A stretch of DNA of 64,000 bases from Rickettsia rickettsii (GTDB taxonomy: Bacteria > Pseudomonadota > Alphaproteobacteria > Rickettsiales > Rickettsiaceae). This document shows positions 33,236 to 46,100 of this stretch, piece after piece; position 1 is the stretch's first letter; every line of letters starts with the position of its first letter. Made by a program: the position numbers and the translations under genes. The notes under the pieces were generated by a model, which was given only the letters and a program-made list of their open reading frames with translations, did not search any database and was not told the origin of the DNA. The stretch spans positions 248,001-312,000 of the forward strand of contig NZ_CP018914.1 of the NCBI RefSeq assembly GCF_001951015.1, read 5' to 3'.

Positions 33236-33473
33236 GATGTCATTCTTGCGAAAGCATTTTGCATAGATACCTAAGTCATCATTGCGAGGAGGTATTGTTG
33301 CGTGGATCGGTAAAACCCACTGTGTCACCCCGTGGTCACGCCACGGGATGACAGAGGTGAAATTGCTTCACGCAACAATGCCTTGTGAGCAGCCATAGGT
33401 TACGTGGCAATCTCATGAAATAATAAAACTCCTGAGATTGCAGACGTACTTTGTAATTTTCCTCGCAATGACG
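33236..33473. repeat. Cluster of palindromic repeats after gyrA
   Basis: Several families are packed together: TGTCATTCTTGCGAAAGC (33239), the compact GTCACCCCGTGGTCACGCCACGGGATGACAG hairpin arms (33326-33353), and a half-element from GTGAGCAGCCATAGG (33384) to CCTCGCAATGACG (33473). From here to 33716 no gene is visible; a C9A9 homopolymer pair lies at 33510-33527. Confidence 0.8.
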
Positions 33474-33716
33474 TTAATTTATTAATTGATCTGCTTTTAG
33501 TTAACAATACCCCCCCCCAAAAAAAAAGAACTTCTAGAAAAGTATTGCAACACTAATTTTGCTCTCTATAATAACTTTATGTTGAATTAATATGCAGATA
33601 TTAACTTTCCAGTCTTTTTTTACTACTATAACCGGTCTAAGCCGGTCACAATATCTCTATATCTTTCTTTTAATTATATTCATCTATTTAAATTAACTAA
33701 TTATTAGGTAAGTTTT

Positions 33717-34846
33717 ATGTTGCGTAAAATGCTACTTATTTTAATGGCTATTATCATAGCTATCATATTGTTAAACCCACTAATGAGTTTAGAAGTACAA
33801 AGGTTATTGTATTCAATAAGTCTATCTATTTCTATAATTGGATTATTTCTGCCTTTAATTATTTTTGGTTTACTTTTTAAATCTGTTGTAATGCTAGTCA
33901 AAGATGCAACACGTATAGTTTTTTAATATTATTACTAGTATGTGGGTCTAATGTTTGTTCTACCTTCATAAGTCATTATGTAGGTATATACATATATCAA
34001 TTCGCTTTATCAATGAGCTCTCCTATAGAAAATGCTAGTTTAAAGCCTTTATTGTTGCTTAATTTTCCTAATATTATTTCTAATGATAAAATCGTATTTA
34101 GTAGTATTATCTTAAGCTTTATTTCCTCAAAATTGTGTGCTGAAGTTGCAATTGGATTGGCTTGTAAGCTAGAAGCATTTGTGGCAAAAATATTGCGATT
34201 GTTGCTATATAATGCCCTTATTTATAATGGGCTTTATCGTAAAACTACAGTTTGATGAAGTATTAGATATAATTATTAAAGATTATATGTTCATTTTTGT
34301 GACGATCGTATTTGCTCAGTTTGGTTATATCTTTCTTGCTTATTTTATTTTGAGTAACTGTCGAGTTAAGGAATGCATAGCTAGCTTTAGTAATATGATG
34401 CCAGCGTCTATAAGTGGATTTAGTGCAATGTCTAGTGTTATAAGTATGCCAATTAGTATAATAGGAGCAGAAAATAATACAAATAATAAAGCACTCGCTC
34501 GTACCGTTGACCAATAACAGTCAATATTCATCTTGTTGGCGATTGTTTTGCCATATCGATTTTGGCTTATGCTATACTAAAAAGTTATGGATTAGCTGAA
34601 CCTACTTTATTTAATTATTTTACTTTTTATTTTGTATTGGCAAAATTTTCAGTAGCAGCTATACCAGGTGGTAGAATTATTGTAATGCCCCCTATACTTG
34701 AACAATATCTAGGTTTTAATACTAATATGATGTCTCTGATTACAGCTCTTTATATCTTATTTGATCCTGTGATCACTTGTGCTAATGTTTTAGGAAATGG
34801 TGCTTTTGTTAAACTGATAGATAATAGTGTAACTCAGAAAGCTTAA
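33717..34846 (+). pseudogene. Sodium/proton:dicarboxylate (SDF family) symporter, broken
   Basis: Pieces in changing frames give an SDF/DAACS-type symporter of about 375 residues. The first 69 residues contain two membrane helices. An extracellular part follows (SNDKIVFSSIILSFI), then CYIMPLFIMGFIVKLQFDEV, the serine-rich re-entrant region ASISGFSAMSSVISMP (corresponding to HP1), and the last piece AAIPGGRIIVMPPILEQYLG (HP2 and helix 8 region). Frameshifts lie near 33926, 34200, 34510 and 34560. Such carriers take up glutamate or C4-dicarboxylates together with cations. Orders of helices fit the family, so decay is by small indels only. Confidence 0.85.
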
Positions 34847-35207
34847 TTTAAGCAAATTTGCACAGAGCAAGTCATGTTCCACCGTGAGCATTAATAAATA
34901 TTTTAGCAATAGGACGAGGTTTCTCAAAATACTCTAGGTTCTTGCGTGCAGAAAATTAAATTATTTGTGTTTTTAGATATTTTTGAGCAAAAATTAATAA
35001 GAACGCAAGAGCCTAATATCTCTTTTGCTTTTAAAGTAATTGTTGAATTATCTATATTTGATAAATTAGATATTTGTGTTCCTTGAATTATTATTTTTTA
35101 CGAAGAATTAGTGAATTTTTTAATCAAATCTCAAATATTATATAATTGATTTAAAAGAGAACAAGCATATAATCTTTGTGTGGAAAGTGATATATTGGTA
35201 ATAAATT
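34847..35207. other. Spacer without a recognised gene
   Basis: The 361 bases between the symporter remnant and the HIG1-like gene are AT-rich and broken in all frames. TAGGTTCTTGCG near 34930 and CGCAAGAGCCTA near 35003 form an imperfect inverted pair, perhaps the ends of a small repeat. Otherwise I see nothing. Confidence 0.5.
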
Positions 35208-35393
35208 ATGATGTGGTTATTAATTGCGATTGGTTTAACCGTTGCGGTGCTTATTATAGGGGTAGTATCGATGGCTATCGCAGGAAAGTTTGATAAGAAA
35301 TTTAGTTCAAAGTTAATGACTTTAAGGGTTTTTTTTCAGGCAGTTGCTATATTTTTATTGATTATAATGTATTTTTATAAAGTTAATTTATAA
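35208..35393 (+). CDS. Twin-transmembrane HIG1-like protein
   Basis: This 61-residue protein has two membrane helices (about 3-27 and 42-57) joined by a short basic loop, KFDKKFSSKLMTLR. This plan, with the R(V/I)xxQ segment (LRVFFQAVAIF), is that of the hypoxia-induced protein (HIG1_N) family found in alphaproteobacteria and mitochondria, where relatives associate with cytochrome oxidase. Translation may start at 35208 or at the next ATG (35211). It stands alone; the downstream gene is convergent. Confidence 0.7.
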   Translation: MMWLLIAIGLTVAVLIIGVVSMAIAGKFDKKFSSKLMTLRVFFQAVAIFLLIIMYFYKVNL

Positions 35394-35419
35394 ATGTCTG
35401 AAAATAACTCAAAAGCTAC

Positions 35420-35636
35420 TTAATCGATTTCTCTAATTTCTTCACGTAATTCTTCCCATTTGTCTAAAATTTCTTCTAATGTAACTTCTTCGACTTTTTT
35501 CTCTCCATCTTCAAAGTCCTTTAAATCTCTAATCAGTTTCTCTAGCTTTAATAATGAAATTTTTTTTTTCATTATACTGATCGCTACAATGTTCTTCGAG
35601 TTGTTCTGCAATTTCTTCAATATCACCCCAATGCAT
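35420..35636 (-). pseudogene. iscX: IscX-like Fe-S assembly protein with a one-base frameshift in a poly-A run
   Basis: A strong ribosome binding site (AAGGAGG) precedes an ATG at 35636 giving MHWGDIEEIAEQLEEHCSDQ. The frame ends early, but after a run of ten A on the coding strand (35560-35569) the next frame reads KISLLKLEKLIRDLKDFEDG and ends EEILDKWEELREEIREID. With nine A the whole would be one 71-residue protein matching the small acidic IscX/YfhJ family (start with W and DIEEIA, central DLxDF, final ILxxW). IscX binds IscS and iron in Fe-S assembly. Whether it is dead, rescued by polymerase slippage, or a sequencing artefact cannot be told here. Confidence 0.75.
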
Positions 35637-35843
35637 TATTATTCCTCCTTAATTTTATGCAAGCCTTATTTATTAACATGTTATCTGATATTTGCTATTA
35701 TTTTTTACTAAATATTATTAATTCGACAAATTATTGCAAATAGGTGAGTTTATTATGCAACTATTGCCGGAATTAGGCAGGTTTGCTTTCTTTACATTTT
35801 GGTGATTTTATAGTATATTAAAATTAAATATTAAGATTTAATT

Positions 35844-36371
35844 ATGTCAATATTACCGATAGTAACGGCACCTGATGAAAGATTAAAGCAGAAATCTCAG
35901 CCGGTTTTAGAGTTTACCGATCAAACACGAAAATTTATGGATGATATGCTTAAAACTATGTACCATGAAGACGGTGCAGGGCTTGCAGCAGTACAAGTAG
36001 GGGTATTGAAACGTATTTTAGTAATTGATATACAAGATCATGATTCGGTAGCAAGACCAAAAGATTTTTATCCGCTTTTTATAGTGAATCCTGAAGTAAT
36101 AGAAAAAGCAGAAGAGCTAGTTACGGCTAACGAAGGTTGTATCTCATTACCGGAGCAACGTATTGAGGTGGCAAGACCGGAATCTATAAAGATTAGGTAT
36201 TTAGACTATCATGGTAAATCGCAAGAGCTTAAAGCAAATGATTGGCTTGCAAGAGTTATCCAGCATGAGTATGATCATTTAGAAGGTAAGCTTATGATTG
36301 ATTATTTAAGTAATTTAAAACGAGATGTAGTACTTCGTAAGCTTAAGAAACTTAAAAATAATATAGTGTGA
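35844..36371 (+). CDS. def: Peptide deformylase
   Basis: This 175-residue metalloenzyme removes the N-formyl group from nascent proteins. The three motifs are complete: [10 protein letters not shown] (GxGxAAxQ), EGCISLP with the metal-binding Cys, and QHEYDHLEG (HExxH). The gene ends in the sequence GTGTGA, where the GTG start of fmt overlaps by 4 bases, the usual def-fmt operon, coupling addition and removal of the formyl group. Confidence 0.97.
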   Translation: MSILPIVTAPDERLKQKSQPVLEFTDQTRKFMDDMLKTMYHEDGAGLAAVQVGVLKRILVIDIQDHDSVARPKDFYPLFIVNPEVIEKAEELVTANEGCISLPEQRIEVARPESIKIRYLDYHGKSQELKANDWLARVIQHEYDHLEGKLMIDYLSNLKRDVVLRKLKKLKNNIV

Positions 36372-37279
36372 AAGTAATCTTTATGGGAACGCCTGAATTC
36401 GCTGTTCCCGCTCTTAAAAAACTTATAACTCATCACGAAGTTAAAGCTGTTTTTACACAGCAACCTAAAGCTAAGGGCAGAGGACTTAACTTAGCTAAAT
36501 CTCCAATACATCAATTAGCATTTGAGCATCAAATTCCTGTTTATACTCCTTCTACTCTTCGTAATGATGAAATAATAAATCTAATTAATAAAGTTAATGC
36601 TGATATTATAGTTGTTATTGCCTATGGTTTTATTGTGCCGAAAGCTATATTAGAAGCTAAGAAATACGGCTGTCTTAATATCCATCCATCTGATTTGCCT
36701 CGTCACAGAGGAGCGGCTCCTCTGCAGCGTACTATTATAGAGGGTGACCGGAAAAGTAGTGTATGTATTATGCGTATGGATACAGGGCTTGATACAGGTG
36801 ATATATTGATGAAAGAAGATTTTGATTTAGAAGAAAGAATAACATTGGAAGAACTGCATAACAAATGTGCAAATCTCGGAGCGGAGTTATTAATTAAAAC
36901 ACTTGCAAATATCGATAATATAGTACCAATAACACAGCCAAGTGACGGCGTTACGTATGCTCATAAATTAACTAAAGCAGAAGGAAAAATTAATTGGCAT
37001 GAATCCGCATATAAAATAGATTGTAAAATAAGGGGCATGAATCCTTGGCCCGGAGTATATTTTAGTTATAATGATAAAATAATTAAAATCCTTGAAGCAG
37101 AATATTTAAATGCGGATCATCACTTTACTTCCGGTACCGTTATTAGCGATAAGCTGGAAATAGCTTGTGGAAGCGGTATATTACGCGTGAAAAAACTTCA
37201 GCAAGAGAGTAAAAAAGCTTTGAGTATAGAAGAATTTTTACGTGGTACAAATATTTTAAAAGATACAGTATTAAAATAA
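36368..37279 (+). CDS. fmt: Methionyl-tRNA formyltransferase
   Basis: This 303-residue enzyme formylates initiator Met-tRNA using 10-formyltetrahydrofolate. The Rossmann-type N-domain starts [16 protein letters not shown], and the formyl-transfer site [20 protein letters not shown] holds the catalytic Asn/His region. The C-terminal tRNA-binding OB-like domain runs from about residue 205. The start is a GTG overlapping the def stop codon. In Rickettsia, fmt is known to lie upstream of the detached 23S-5S rRNA genes, as here. Confidence 0.96.
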   Translation: MKVIFMGTPEFAVPALKKLITHHEVKAVFTQQPKAKGRGLNLAKSPIHQLAFEHQIPVYTPSTLRNDEIINLINKVNADIIVVIAYGFIVPKAILEAKKYGCLNIHPSDLPRHRGAAPLQRTIIEGDRKSSVCIMRMDTGLDTGDILMKEDFDLEERITLEELHNKCANLGAELLIKTLANIDNIVPITQPSDGVTYAHKLTKAEGKINWHESAYKIDCKIRGMNPWPGVYFSYNDKIIKILEAEYLNADHHFTSGTVISDKLEIACGSGILRVKKLQQESKKALSIEEFLRGTNILKDTVLK

Positions 37280-37289
37280 GAGTATTATT

Positions 37290-37939
37290 ATGGGTAAAGA
37301 TAAAAAAGAAGTTAGGTTTAATGATAATTGAGACGTTAAGGAGTTTACCTCAAAGTTTGAAAAGAATAGTGATATTTATTCTTTAAAAAGGAAAGTAATT
37401 AATATGGTAACAAAGCTTTGATAGCATTATAAGCATCTATAGTAGATGATGAAGTAGAGGATCAAACTAAGCTACTTACGGAAACTCAATTTCTTGTGAC
37501 AAAAACTCCACATGGTAAAACATCTCAATATGAAATTAGCGGCTTTATTAACAAAGCCGGCGAACATATAAACGATCCAAAACAAATAAAAGAAATTTCA
37601 AAATTATACGCTCATGCCGTATTTGCTGATTTACAGAAAAATATTTTAGGTAAATTTGATAAGAACGGTAATTTAAGTATAACTAAAGATTTTGCAATTG
37701 ATGAAAATCCAGTCTTTAGAAAAGACGGTAGATTATTATGGGTTAAAACTCAAAGCGGTGTGATAAACAGAGAAGGAGAAATAACAGCAGTAAATCATAT
37801 TTTACAAAAAGGCAGATTTTTGTTTGAAGATTTAGGCGGTAAGGTAGATAAATTAGGGACTACAAATCTAAACAAAAAGCCGACAAAGCCTACCTTAAAA
37901 AGAGGTTTAAATAACTTTAAGCCCTCTCATAAGAAATAA
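37290..37939 (+). pseudogene. Conserved-looking hypothetical gene, broken N-terminal half
   Basis: The first part (ATG at 37290, MGKDKKEVRFNDN then a TGA) is in pieces. An intact frame from a GTG at 37496 gives 147 residues with repeated IxxxG and DKNGNLSITKDFAID patterns and a basic tail rich in Lys/Pro (LNKKPTKPTLKRGLN). I do not recognise a domain. The part in frame before 37496 (SIVDDEVEDQTKLLTETQFL) clearly belongs to it, so the gene was longer. It lies between fmt and the rRNA promoter. Confidence 0.5.
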
Positions 37940-37964
37940 AATTAAAATTATTTGAAATTAGTGT

Positions 37965-37993
37965 TTGACAAGCTTTAAAAATATAGATATAAA
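37965..37993 (+). promoter_or_regulatory. Sigma-70-type promoter of the 23S-5S rRNA unit
   Basis: TTGACA at 37965-37970 and TATAAA at 37988-37993 are separated by exactly 17 bases, a near-perfect consensus. It lies about 170 bases before the 23S gene, leaving a leader that can pair with sequence after the 23S for processing. A separate promoter is expected because the 16S gene is elsewhere in Rickettsia. Confidence 0.85.
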
Positions 37994-38160
37994 ATCATCA
38001 CACAAGGTTTGAAACGTAAAACTTTGTAGCTGTTTAAAAAGTTGGTAAAGCTAAAAACTAAATACACCGCGATAATAAAAATTTATATCGTGAGTAGATG
38101 CTGAAAATAAGAAAAATAATTGTGAAATTAATTCTGTATGCATTGTGTAATCTCAAGTTA

Positions 38161-40930
<2,770 letters not shown>

Positions 40931-41061
40931 GTGAGATTACATATGCATATAGTGTTAATGTTATAAGAGTGTAGTATCTACTCACAAAGTTATCAGGTTA
41001 AATAGTTTTATCAACTAATAAAAATGTTATTGCATAACTAATGTTATACTGTAGTCCTGCA

Positions 41062-41097
41062 ACGATATCCAGCGAAAATTATTTTGCTGAGTATCGT
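41062..41097. repeat. Hairpin in the 23S-5S spacer
   Basis: ACGATA at 41062 pairs with TATCGT at 41092, and inside it CAGCgAAA pairs with TTTtGCTG around ATTA, giving a long imperfect stem. The spacer between 23S and 5S (40931-41198) carries no tRNA. The hairpin may be a processing signal or a palindromic repeat. Confidence 0.6.
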
Positions 41098-41198
41098 AGT
41101 AAAAGTTAAGATATGATGTTGAGAATTTTTTTGAGTCGTGCAACAACATTAACAGTAGACTATAATACAAATCTATCTTTTTAAAAGTTTGTATTGCT

Positions 41199-41316
41199 AG
41201 CTTGGTGGTTATAGCATGAGTGAAACACACGATCCCATCCCGAACTCGAATGTGAAACCTCATAGCGCTAATGGTACTATGTCATAAGGCATGGGAGAGT
41301 AAGTCGCTGCCAAGCT
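41199..41316 (+). rRNA. rrf: 5S ribosomal RNA
   Basis: AGCTTGGTGG at the 5' end pairs with CTGCCAAGCT at the 3' end (stem I). The internal ACACACGATCCCATCCCGAAC and CTCGAATGTGAAACCTCATAG match 5S loops B-C. The length is about 117 bases. Outside, TTTGTATTGC and GCAATGCAAA pair to form a longer processing stem, followed by a T-run (aatttttaatt) that may end transcription. Confidence 0.95.
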
Positions 41317-41409
41317 TGCAATGCAAATTTTTAATTATCTTTCTTTCTCTTTATGAGAATATTTTATATTCATAATTTTTACCTTTCTCTATATTAGTAA
41401 TGCTTACGC

Positions 41410-42398
41410 ATGAAAGAATAAACATCAATTTATTTCCATAGAATCGCTAAAATCTAACATAGAAATTAAAAAGCTATTTAAAGAAAAAAAATACTGGTCA
41501 ATTTATTTTAGAGTTACCAAACGTCACAGTAATTAATGAAGGTGGAATTTTAACTCAAGAAGGTTATATTCTACAAGATCCTCAAACAAGCTTAGGTGAT
41601 CAACATCGTTTATTAAAAAAACGAGATATTAATACTGAAAATCGTTTATATTTTAATGGAAAATTAGCAGTAATTTTATCTTTTGGTTCTGAAAATTGGT
41701 ATCATTGGCTGCTACAAATTTTGCCTAGATTAATTATATTAAAAGAATCAGCTCTTGAATATGATCGTACCTATATTAATAATTTAAAATATTCATGGCA
41801 AATTAAGTCATTAGAAATAGTATTAAATTATTTAAATATACCGGAAGATAAGCTTTTTGTAGTAAATAGTGACTGTATAATTCAAGCTACTAGACTAATT
41901 GTTCCATCTGTACCTTTTATTCCGGTAAAAGGTACACCTTTGCCTTTATGGTTAAAAAAAGATTTAAGAAATATTTTTATTAAAGATAATAGTAAAGCAT
42001 ACGATAAAATATATATTTCTCGTAAATACGCTTCTACCCGAACAATAGTTAATGAAGAGGAATTAATAGAAAAAATTGAGAGATCCGGTTTGAAAGTAAT
42101 ATATCTAGCGCTATCCTTTCCGTATGAACAGGCCCAGCTTTTTAATAAAGCAAAAATAATAGTTGGATCGCACGGATCAGGATTTGCTAACTTTATTTTT
42201 GCGGTTCCAAAATGCACGGTAGTAGAGATTGATCATGGTACAACTCCCTCTAGAAGTTTTTATAAAAGAATGGCAAATTATATGTAATGCGATTATTATC
42301 CTTTTTATGTAGATCATCAGACAACAGAAGAGCATTTAGAAGACGATATAAAGATCAATATTGATGAATTTATTAAGTTTCTTAGAGGTCATCTGTAA
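41410..42398 (+). pseudogene. Family-61-type glycosyltransferase, broken
   Basis: Pieces read KNKHQFISIESLKSNIEIKK (from 41425), then after a shift at a run of eight A TGQFILELPNVTVINEGGIL and the family segment ENWYHWLLQILPRLIIL, SRKYASTRTIVNEEEL and GSHGSGFANFIFA. A TAA at 42287 separates a last in-frame part ending FIKFLRGHL at 42398. The motif order fits the DUF563/GT61 family, whose bacterial members act in surface polysaccharide synthesis. Two frameshifts near the start plus the stop suggest loss of function, though the central 188-residue part is intact. It follows the 5S rRNA gene. Confidence 0.8.
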
Positions 42399-42445
42399 AT
42401 AAATTTTAATTAGTAATTAAAGAGCTTTTTTAGCGAAAATTGAAG

Positions 42446-43498
42446 TTAATTCTTAAAATCATTATTTAATAAATAAGATTCGCTATTCATTTCATTTAGT
42501 CTTGAAATAGTGCGTTTAAATTCTGCGGCTCGTGCTGAACCTTGATATATTTTATTTGGGTTATTTTCTAGGCTCATAAATAAGAGTATTTTATAGAAAT
42601 AGGCATTATCGATAAAGTTGATAAATCTAACGGCTGTATTTGTATCGTTAGCATCGATAGTATGAACGTTCCCCACTATAATAACGTTAAAATTTTGGCA
42701 AATATTAACATAATCGATATAGCTTAAGTCTCTTGTAAATAATTCATTATAATCTGTTACTAATATTCGTTTATGCACTTTTTGAAAGGATATTTCTCTA
42801 CCTAGAACCTGTATATTTTGAGGAGCAAGATTATTATCACTAATATCCGTGATAATTTTTTCAAGTTTGTTTTGGTTTTCTAAAGTTAAAGGATAAATTA
42901 TCCTTGCCTCTTTAACTCTTAACGCTTTATCAAATCGATAATCATGTTGATTATCTAGATATTTAACATAAAATGTATTATTGATTATCTTTATAAAAGG
43001 TAAGAAAGATTCTCGTTGTAATCCGTCTTTGTACAGATTATTGGGACTCGTGTTAGAAGTTATAAAAATAAAAATATTTTGCTGTATTAATGCATTAAAC
43101 AATCTACCGATTATCATTGCATCAGTAATATCTTTAATTTCAAACTCATCTATACATAACACTTTAGTTTGTTTAGTATAGTTTTTAGCAATTTTAGGGA
43201 TGATATCTTTTTGATTTGCTGTTTGTAATTTATGCATAGATTTATGAATTTCCTGCATAAAGTTCTGATAATGTATTATTATTTTAGGTGTGGTTAATTC
43301 TTCACAAAAAGAATTCATGAGCATAGTTTTACCGCTGCCCACCGGACCGTATAAATAAATTCCGCTTTCTAAGTTGTTTTGATTAAAGAATTTGAATAAA
43401 CTTTTAGGCTTATTAAGTGCTGCTGCCAGCTGTTTTAATTCTTCTCGTAAAGCAGTTTGTTTTGAATCGCGTATTAATGAAGTAGAGGATTTAACCAT
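42446..43498 (-). CDS. zapE: AFG1/ZapE-family ATPase
   Basis: This 350-residue AFG1-like AAA ATPase has Walker A GPVGSGKTMLMN (about residue 51) and Walker B KVLCIDEFEI (about 113). FIFITSNTSPNNLYKDGLQR carries the sensor and family motif. Bacterial ZapE binds FtsZ and affects division under stress; the mitochondrial homologue handles misassembled inner-membrane proteins. The gene stands alone on the minus strand, convergent with the glycosyltransferase remnant. The length is standard for the family. Confidence 0.93.
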   Translation of the reverse strand: MVKSSTSLIRDSKQTALREELKQLAAALNKPKSLFKFFNQNNLESGIYLYGPVGSGKTMLMNSFCEELTTPKIIIHYQNFMQEIHKSMHKLQTANQKDIIPKIAKNYTKQTKVLCIDEFEIKDITDAMIIGRLFNALIQQNIFIFITSNTSPNNLYKDGLQRESFLPFIKIINNTFYVKYLDNQHDYRFDKALRVKEARIIYPLTLENQNKLEKIITDISDNNLAPQNIQVLGREISFQKVHKRILVTDYNELFTRDLSYIDYVNICQNFNVIIVGNVHTIDANDTNTAVRFINFIDNAYFYKILLFMSLENNPNKIYQGSARAAEFKRTISRLNEMNSESYLLNNDFKN

Positions 43499-43598
43499 CC
43501 AAAATATTTTTTATCTAGTTTGTTATAGGTTTTTTCTAAAATGTCGTTCCTAGCTAAAAGCAGGAAGGCTTTGTTGCGTGGATCAATTTCACCTCCGT

Positions 43599-43702
43599 CA
43601 TCCCGTGGTTTGACCACGGGATCCAGTGAAAAATGCTAACCTTTAGCATTTTTTGTTATTTTTGCTAGATTGCCACGCTCCTTTTAGTTGCTCGCAATGA
43701 CG
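43599..43702. repeat. Composite palindromic repeat
   Basis: It starts with TCATCCCGTGGTTTGACCAC and ends with TTGCTCGCAATGACGG. A small hairpin AATGCTAACCTTTAGCATTT followed by T residues lies in the middle. It combines the left half of one family with the right half of another and sits between zapE and queA. Confidence 0.8.
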
Positions 43703-43712
43703 GTTGTGATTA

Positions 43713-44810
43713 TCATTTCCTACATAAAAGCGTTGCATCGCCGTAGCTAAAAAAACGCATTGCTTCTTTTATAGCATATTTATATAATTCATGCATCTCT
43801 TTAAATCCGGCAAAAGCACATATAAGCATAAATAAAGTAGATTTAGGAAAATGGAAATTAGTAAGTAGCATATCGGCTGTTTGAAATTTAAAACCTGGTG
43901 TTATGAAAATATCGGTTTTAAAGCTACCTGCTTTTACGATGCCGTTATTGCAAGAACTCTCAAGTGTTCTAAGTGTTGTAGTGCCGACTGCGATAATACG
44001 TTTCCCTTCTTGCTTTGCTTTATTGATAATTTCAGCAGTGTCAGGAGTAATAGAGCAATATTCGGTATGCATTTTATGTTCATGAATATTTTCGGTTTTT
44101 ACAGGTAAAAAAGTTCCAGCTCCCACATGTAATGTTAAAAATGTGGCTTGTATGCCTTCTGCCTTAAGCTTATCAAGTATATCCTTTGTAAAATGCAAGC
44201 CTGCTGTCGGTGCTGCAACTGAACCTTCTATTTGGCTATAGACAGTTTGATAGCGGTCGTTGTCGTTTTGAGTGTTTGTCATCCCGTGGTTTGACCACGG
44301 TATCCAGTCATTATTTAAATATGTTTTGGATCCCGTGGTCGTAGCCACGGGATGACATAATGAGTGTGAACGCCTAATATAAACCGGTAGCGGCATCTCA
44401 CCGTATTTATTTAAGAACTCGAATACAGAAATATCATTAAGCTTAAATTTTACTTTAATCTCACCCATTGCAAGTTTTTCGGTAATAATTACCTTATGAT
44501 TATCAAAATAAAATTCATCATTTACATGAAGCTTTCGAGCTGGTTTAGCAAAAGCCGACCAACTATCATCTGATAATTTTTGATTCAAATTTATTGTAAT
44601 ATTTTTCCCCAAATTTAACTGTGCTTTTATTACCTTACTATTATTAAAGACTAATAAGTCCCCTTCTTTTAAGTAATCTATTATGTTGTAGAATTTGGTT
44701 TTAATAGGCGGCGTAACAGCAATTAGTAAATCTGAGTTATCACGTTCACTAGATGGATATTGTGCGATCAGTTCGCTTGGTAAATCAAAGTCAAAATCAG
44801 ATAGTTTCAT
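43713..44810 (-). CDS. queA: tRNA preQ1(34) S-adenosylmethionine ribosyltransferase-isomerase
   Basis: This 365-residue enzyme transfers and rearranges the ribose of S-adenosylmethionine to make epoxyqueuosine at the tRNA wobble position. It starts FDFDLPSELIAQYPSSERD and contains LLVFNNSKVIKAQL, SVAAPTAGLHFT, LHVGAGTFLPV and TNFHFPKSTLFMLICAFAG. Between MPLPVYIRR and DRYQTVYSQ a palindromic repeat adds about 30 residues (WIPWSNHGMTNTQND). The rest is complete, so the enzyme could tolerate the insert as a surface loop. It is another clear in-frame repeat insertion. Confidence 0.94.
   Translation of the reverse strand: MKLSDFDFDLPSELIAQYPSSERDNSDLLIAVTPPIKTKFYNIIDYLKEGDLLVFNNSKVIKAQLNLGKNITINLNQKLSDDSWSAFAKPARKLHVNDEFYFDNHKVIITEKLAMGEIKVKFKLNDISVFEFLNKYGEMPLPVYIRRSHSLCHPVATTTGSKTYLNNDWIPWSNHGMTNTQNDNDRYQTVYSQIEGSVAAPTAGLHFTKDILDKLKAEGIQATFLTLHVGAGTFLPVKTENIHEHKMHTEYCSITPDTAEIINKAKQEGKRIIAVGTTTLRTLESSCNNGIVKAGSFKTDIFITPGFKFQTADMLLTNFHFPKSTLFMLICAFAGFKEMHELYKYAIKEAMRFFSYGDATLLCRK
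44279..44358. repeat. Palindromic repeat inserted in frame in queA
   Basis: GTCATCCCGTGGTTTGACCA and the inverted CGTGGTCGTAGCCACGGGAT...GAC ends flank a short AT-rich core. It adds a whole number of codons to queA and shares arms with copies at 9591, 33326 and 43599. Confidence 0.88.
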
Positions 44811-44976
44811 TGTTTAAATATTAGTGGCTAAAAAAGTGATTATAACAGCATATGACAATATTTAATATAATATTTTAGTTTATTGATTGCTTACTAATAA
44901 ATCAACTATTTGTTGATAAAATGATTTTTTTCTGTACGATACAAAATACTATCAATTGAATCATTAAGGGACATAC

Positions 44977-46033
44977 TTGATAATCGATGATATAATTAGA
45001 AATAAATTTCATGAGATATTAAGCAGTAAAGATATAGAAGAAAATATGGGATTTAATAATATATATAAAATAAAAAGATATGAATTTTTTAGAGAAAGTT
45101 TTGTCAAAGAATTCAAAGCTTTGCTTGAAGATCCAAATACAGAAGTATATACATTGGAAGGTGAGGCTAAATCTTTTTTATATTTTGCGTGTCATAATAA
45201 TCAGAAAGGGATAGTAAGGTTTCTACTTGCCAAAGGTGCAAATATAATCCTTGACCACAACAGCGGTATGACCGTTTTTCACACTGCCCTAACAGCGCAA
45301 CATTTTGATATGGCAGCATTTCTAATTGAAAATGGTGTGGGTCCTAATTACGTAGTAACAGGTGACAATATGACTTATTTAGAAATATGTACGTCCTATA
45401 CCTAAATATAGCCATGGTAACTAAATTGCTCGCTTATGGTGCTAATATGAAAAACCGCATTTAAAAGTTTAGTAGACCTAACTAGAGAATTGAATGATAG
45501 TAAGCAGAGTACAGATATGGTAAAAGTATTGTTACAATATGGTGCTAATCGAATATACTCGATTCTGACGGTCAAATGGTCCGTGACAAGGAAGCAATTT
45601 ATGAACCTCTGAAAGCTCTTTTAACGCTTGAATCCACATTGCGTAAGAATGATTACAAGAAAATTAAGGCTATTGACAAGAAAGATTTAGCTGCGTTTGT
45701 TCAATGGAAAGCAGCAATATTACCGGTTGTAAAAGATGTTTCTAAGGATGAGTATATAAAAAGCCTATTAGAACTATATAATATTTTCAAATCAAATGAG
45801 TGTGGATTCGGATGATTCTATAAAACAACCATTAATAGAATTAGGAGGAAAGATAGTTAAATTGATACCGCCTTTAGAGTTTTTATGCATTTTAAAAATT
45901 GAAGATATTATTCGATAGTAACGCTACAGATAAGATAGAATTACCTGAGAGTGCAATACAAGCAATGACAGAGTGCGGACTACTTCAAGTTGAAGCAACA
46001 GGAGAAATAGTGGCTTATAATGATTTAGTTTAA
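44977..46033 (+). pseudogene. Ankyrin-repeat gene, frameshifted
   Basis: A ribosome binding site (AAGGGA) precedes a TTG start at 44977. The first 142 residues carry two ankyrin repeats (SFLYFACHNNQKGIVRFLLA; TVFHTALTAQHFDMAAFLIE). The frame breaks near 45390, continues with MVTKLLAYGANMKNR-like and VKVLLQYGANRI pieces in other frames, then a 79-residue stretch at 45576-45815 and a tail ending EIVAYNDLV at 46033. Four or more lesions are present. Such proteins are candidate secreted effectors in Rickettsia. The N-terminal part could still be made as a truncated product. Confidence 0.75.
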
Positions 46034-46042
46034 AGGTTGAGG

Positions 46043-46088
46043 CTGGTTTTATGTAATTCCTGCGAAAGCAGGAATGACATAAAACCAG
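46043..46088. terminator. Long hairpin between convergent genes
   Basis: CTGGTTTTATGT (46043) pairs with ACATAAAACCAG (46077), and ATTCCTGC pairs with GCAGGAAT inside around a GAAA loop, with one mismatch: a stem of about 20 base pairs. It contains a repeat-family arm and lies between the ankyrin remnant and the convergent ABC exporter. It lacks a long T-run, so termination is inferred. Confidence 0.5.
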
Positions 46089-46100
46089 GGTAATACCTCC

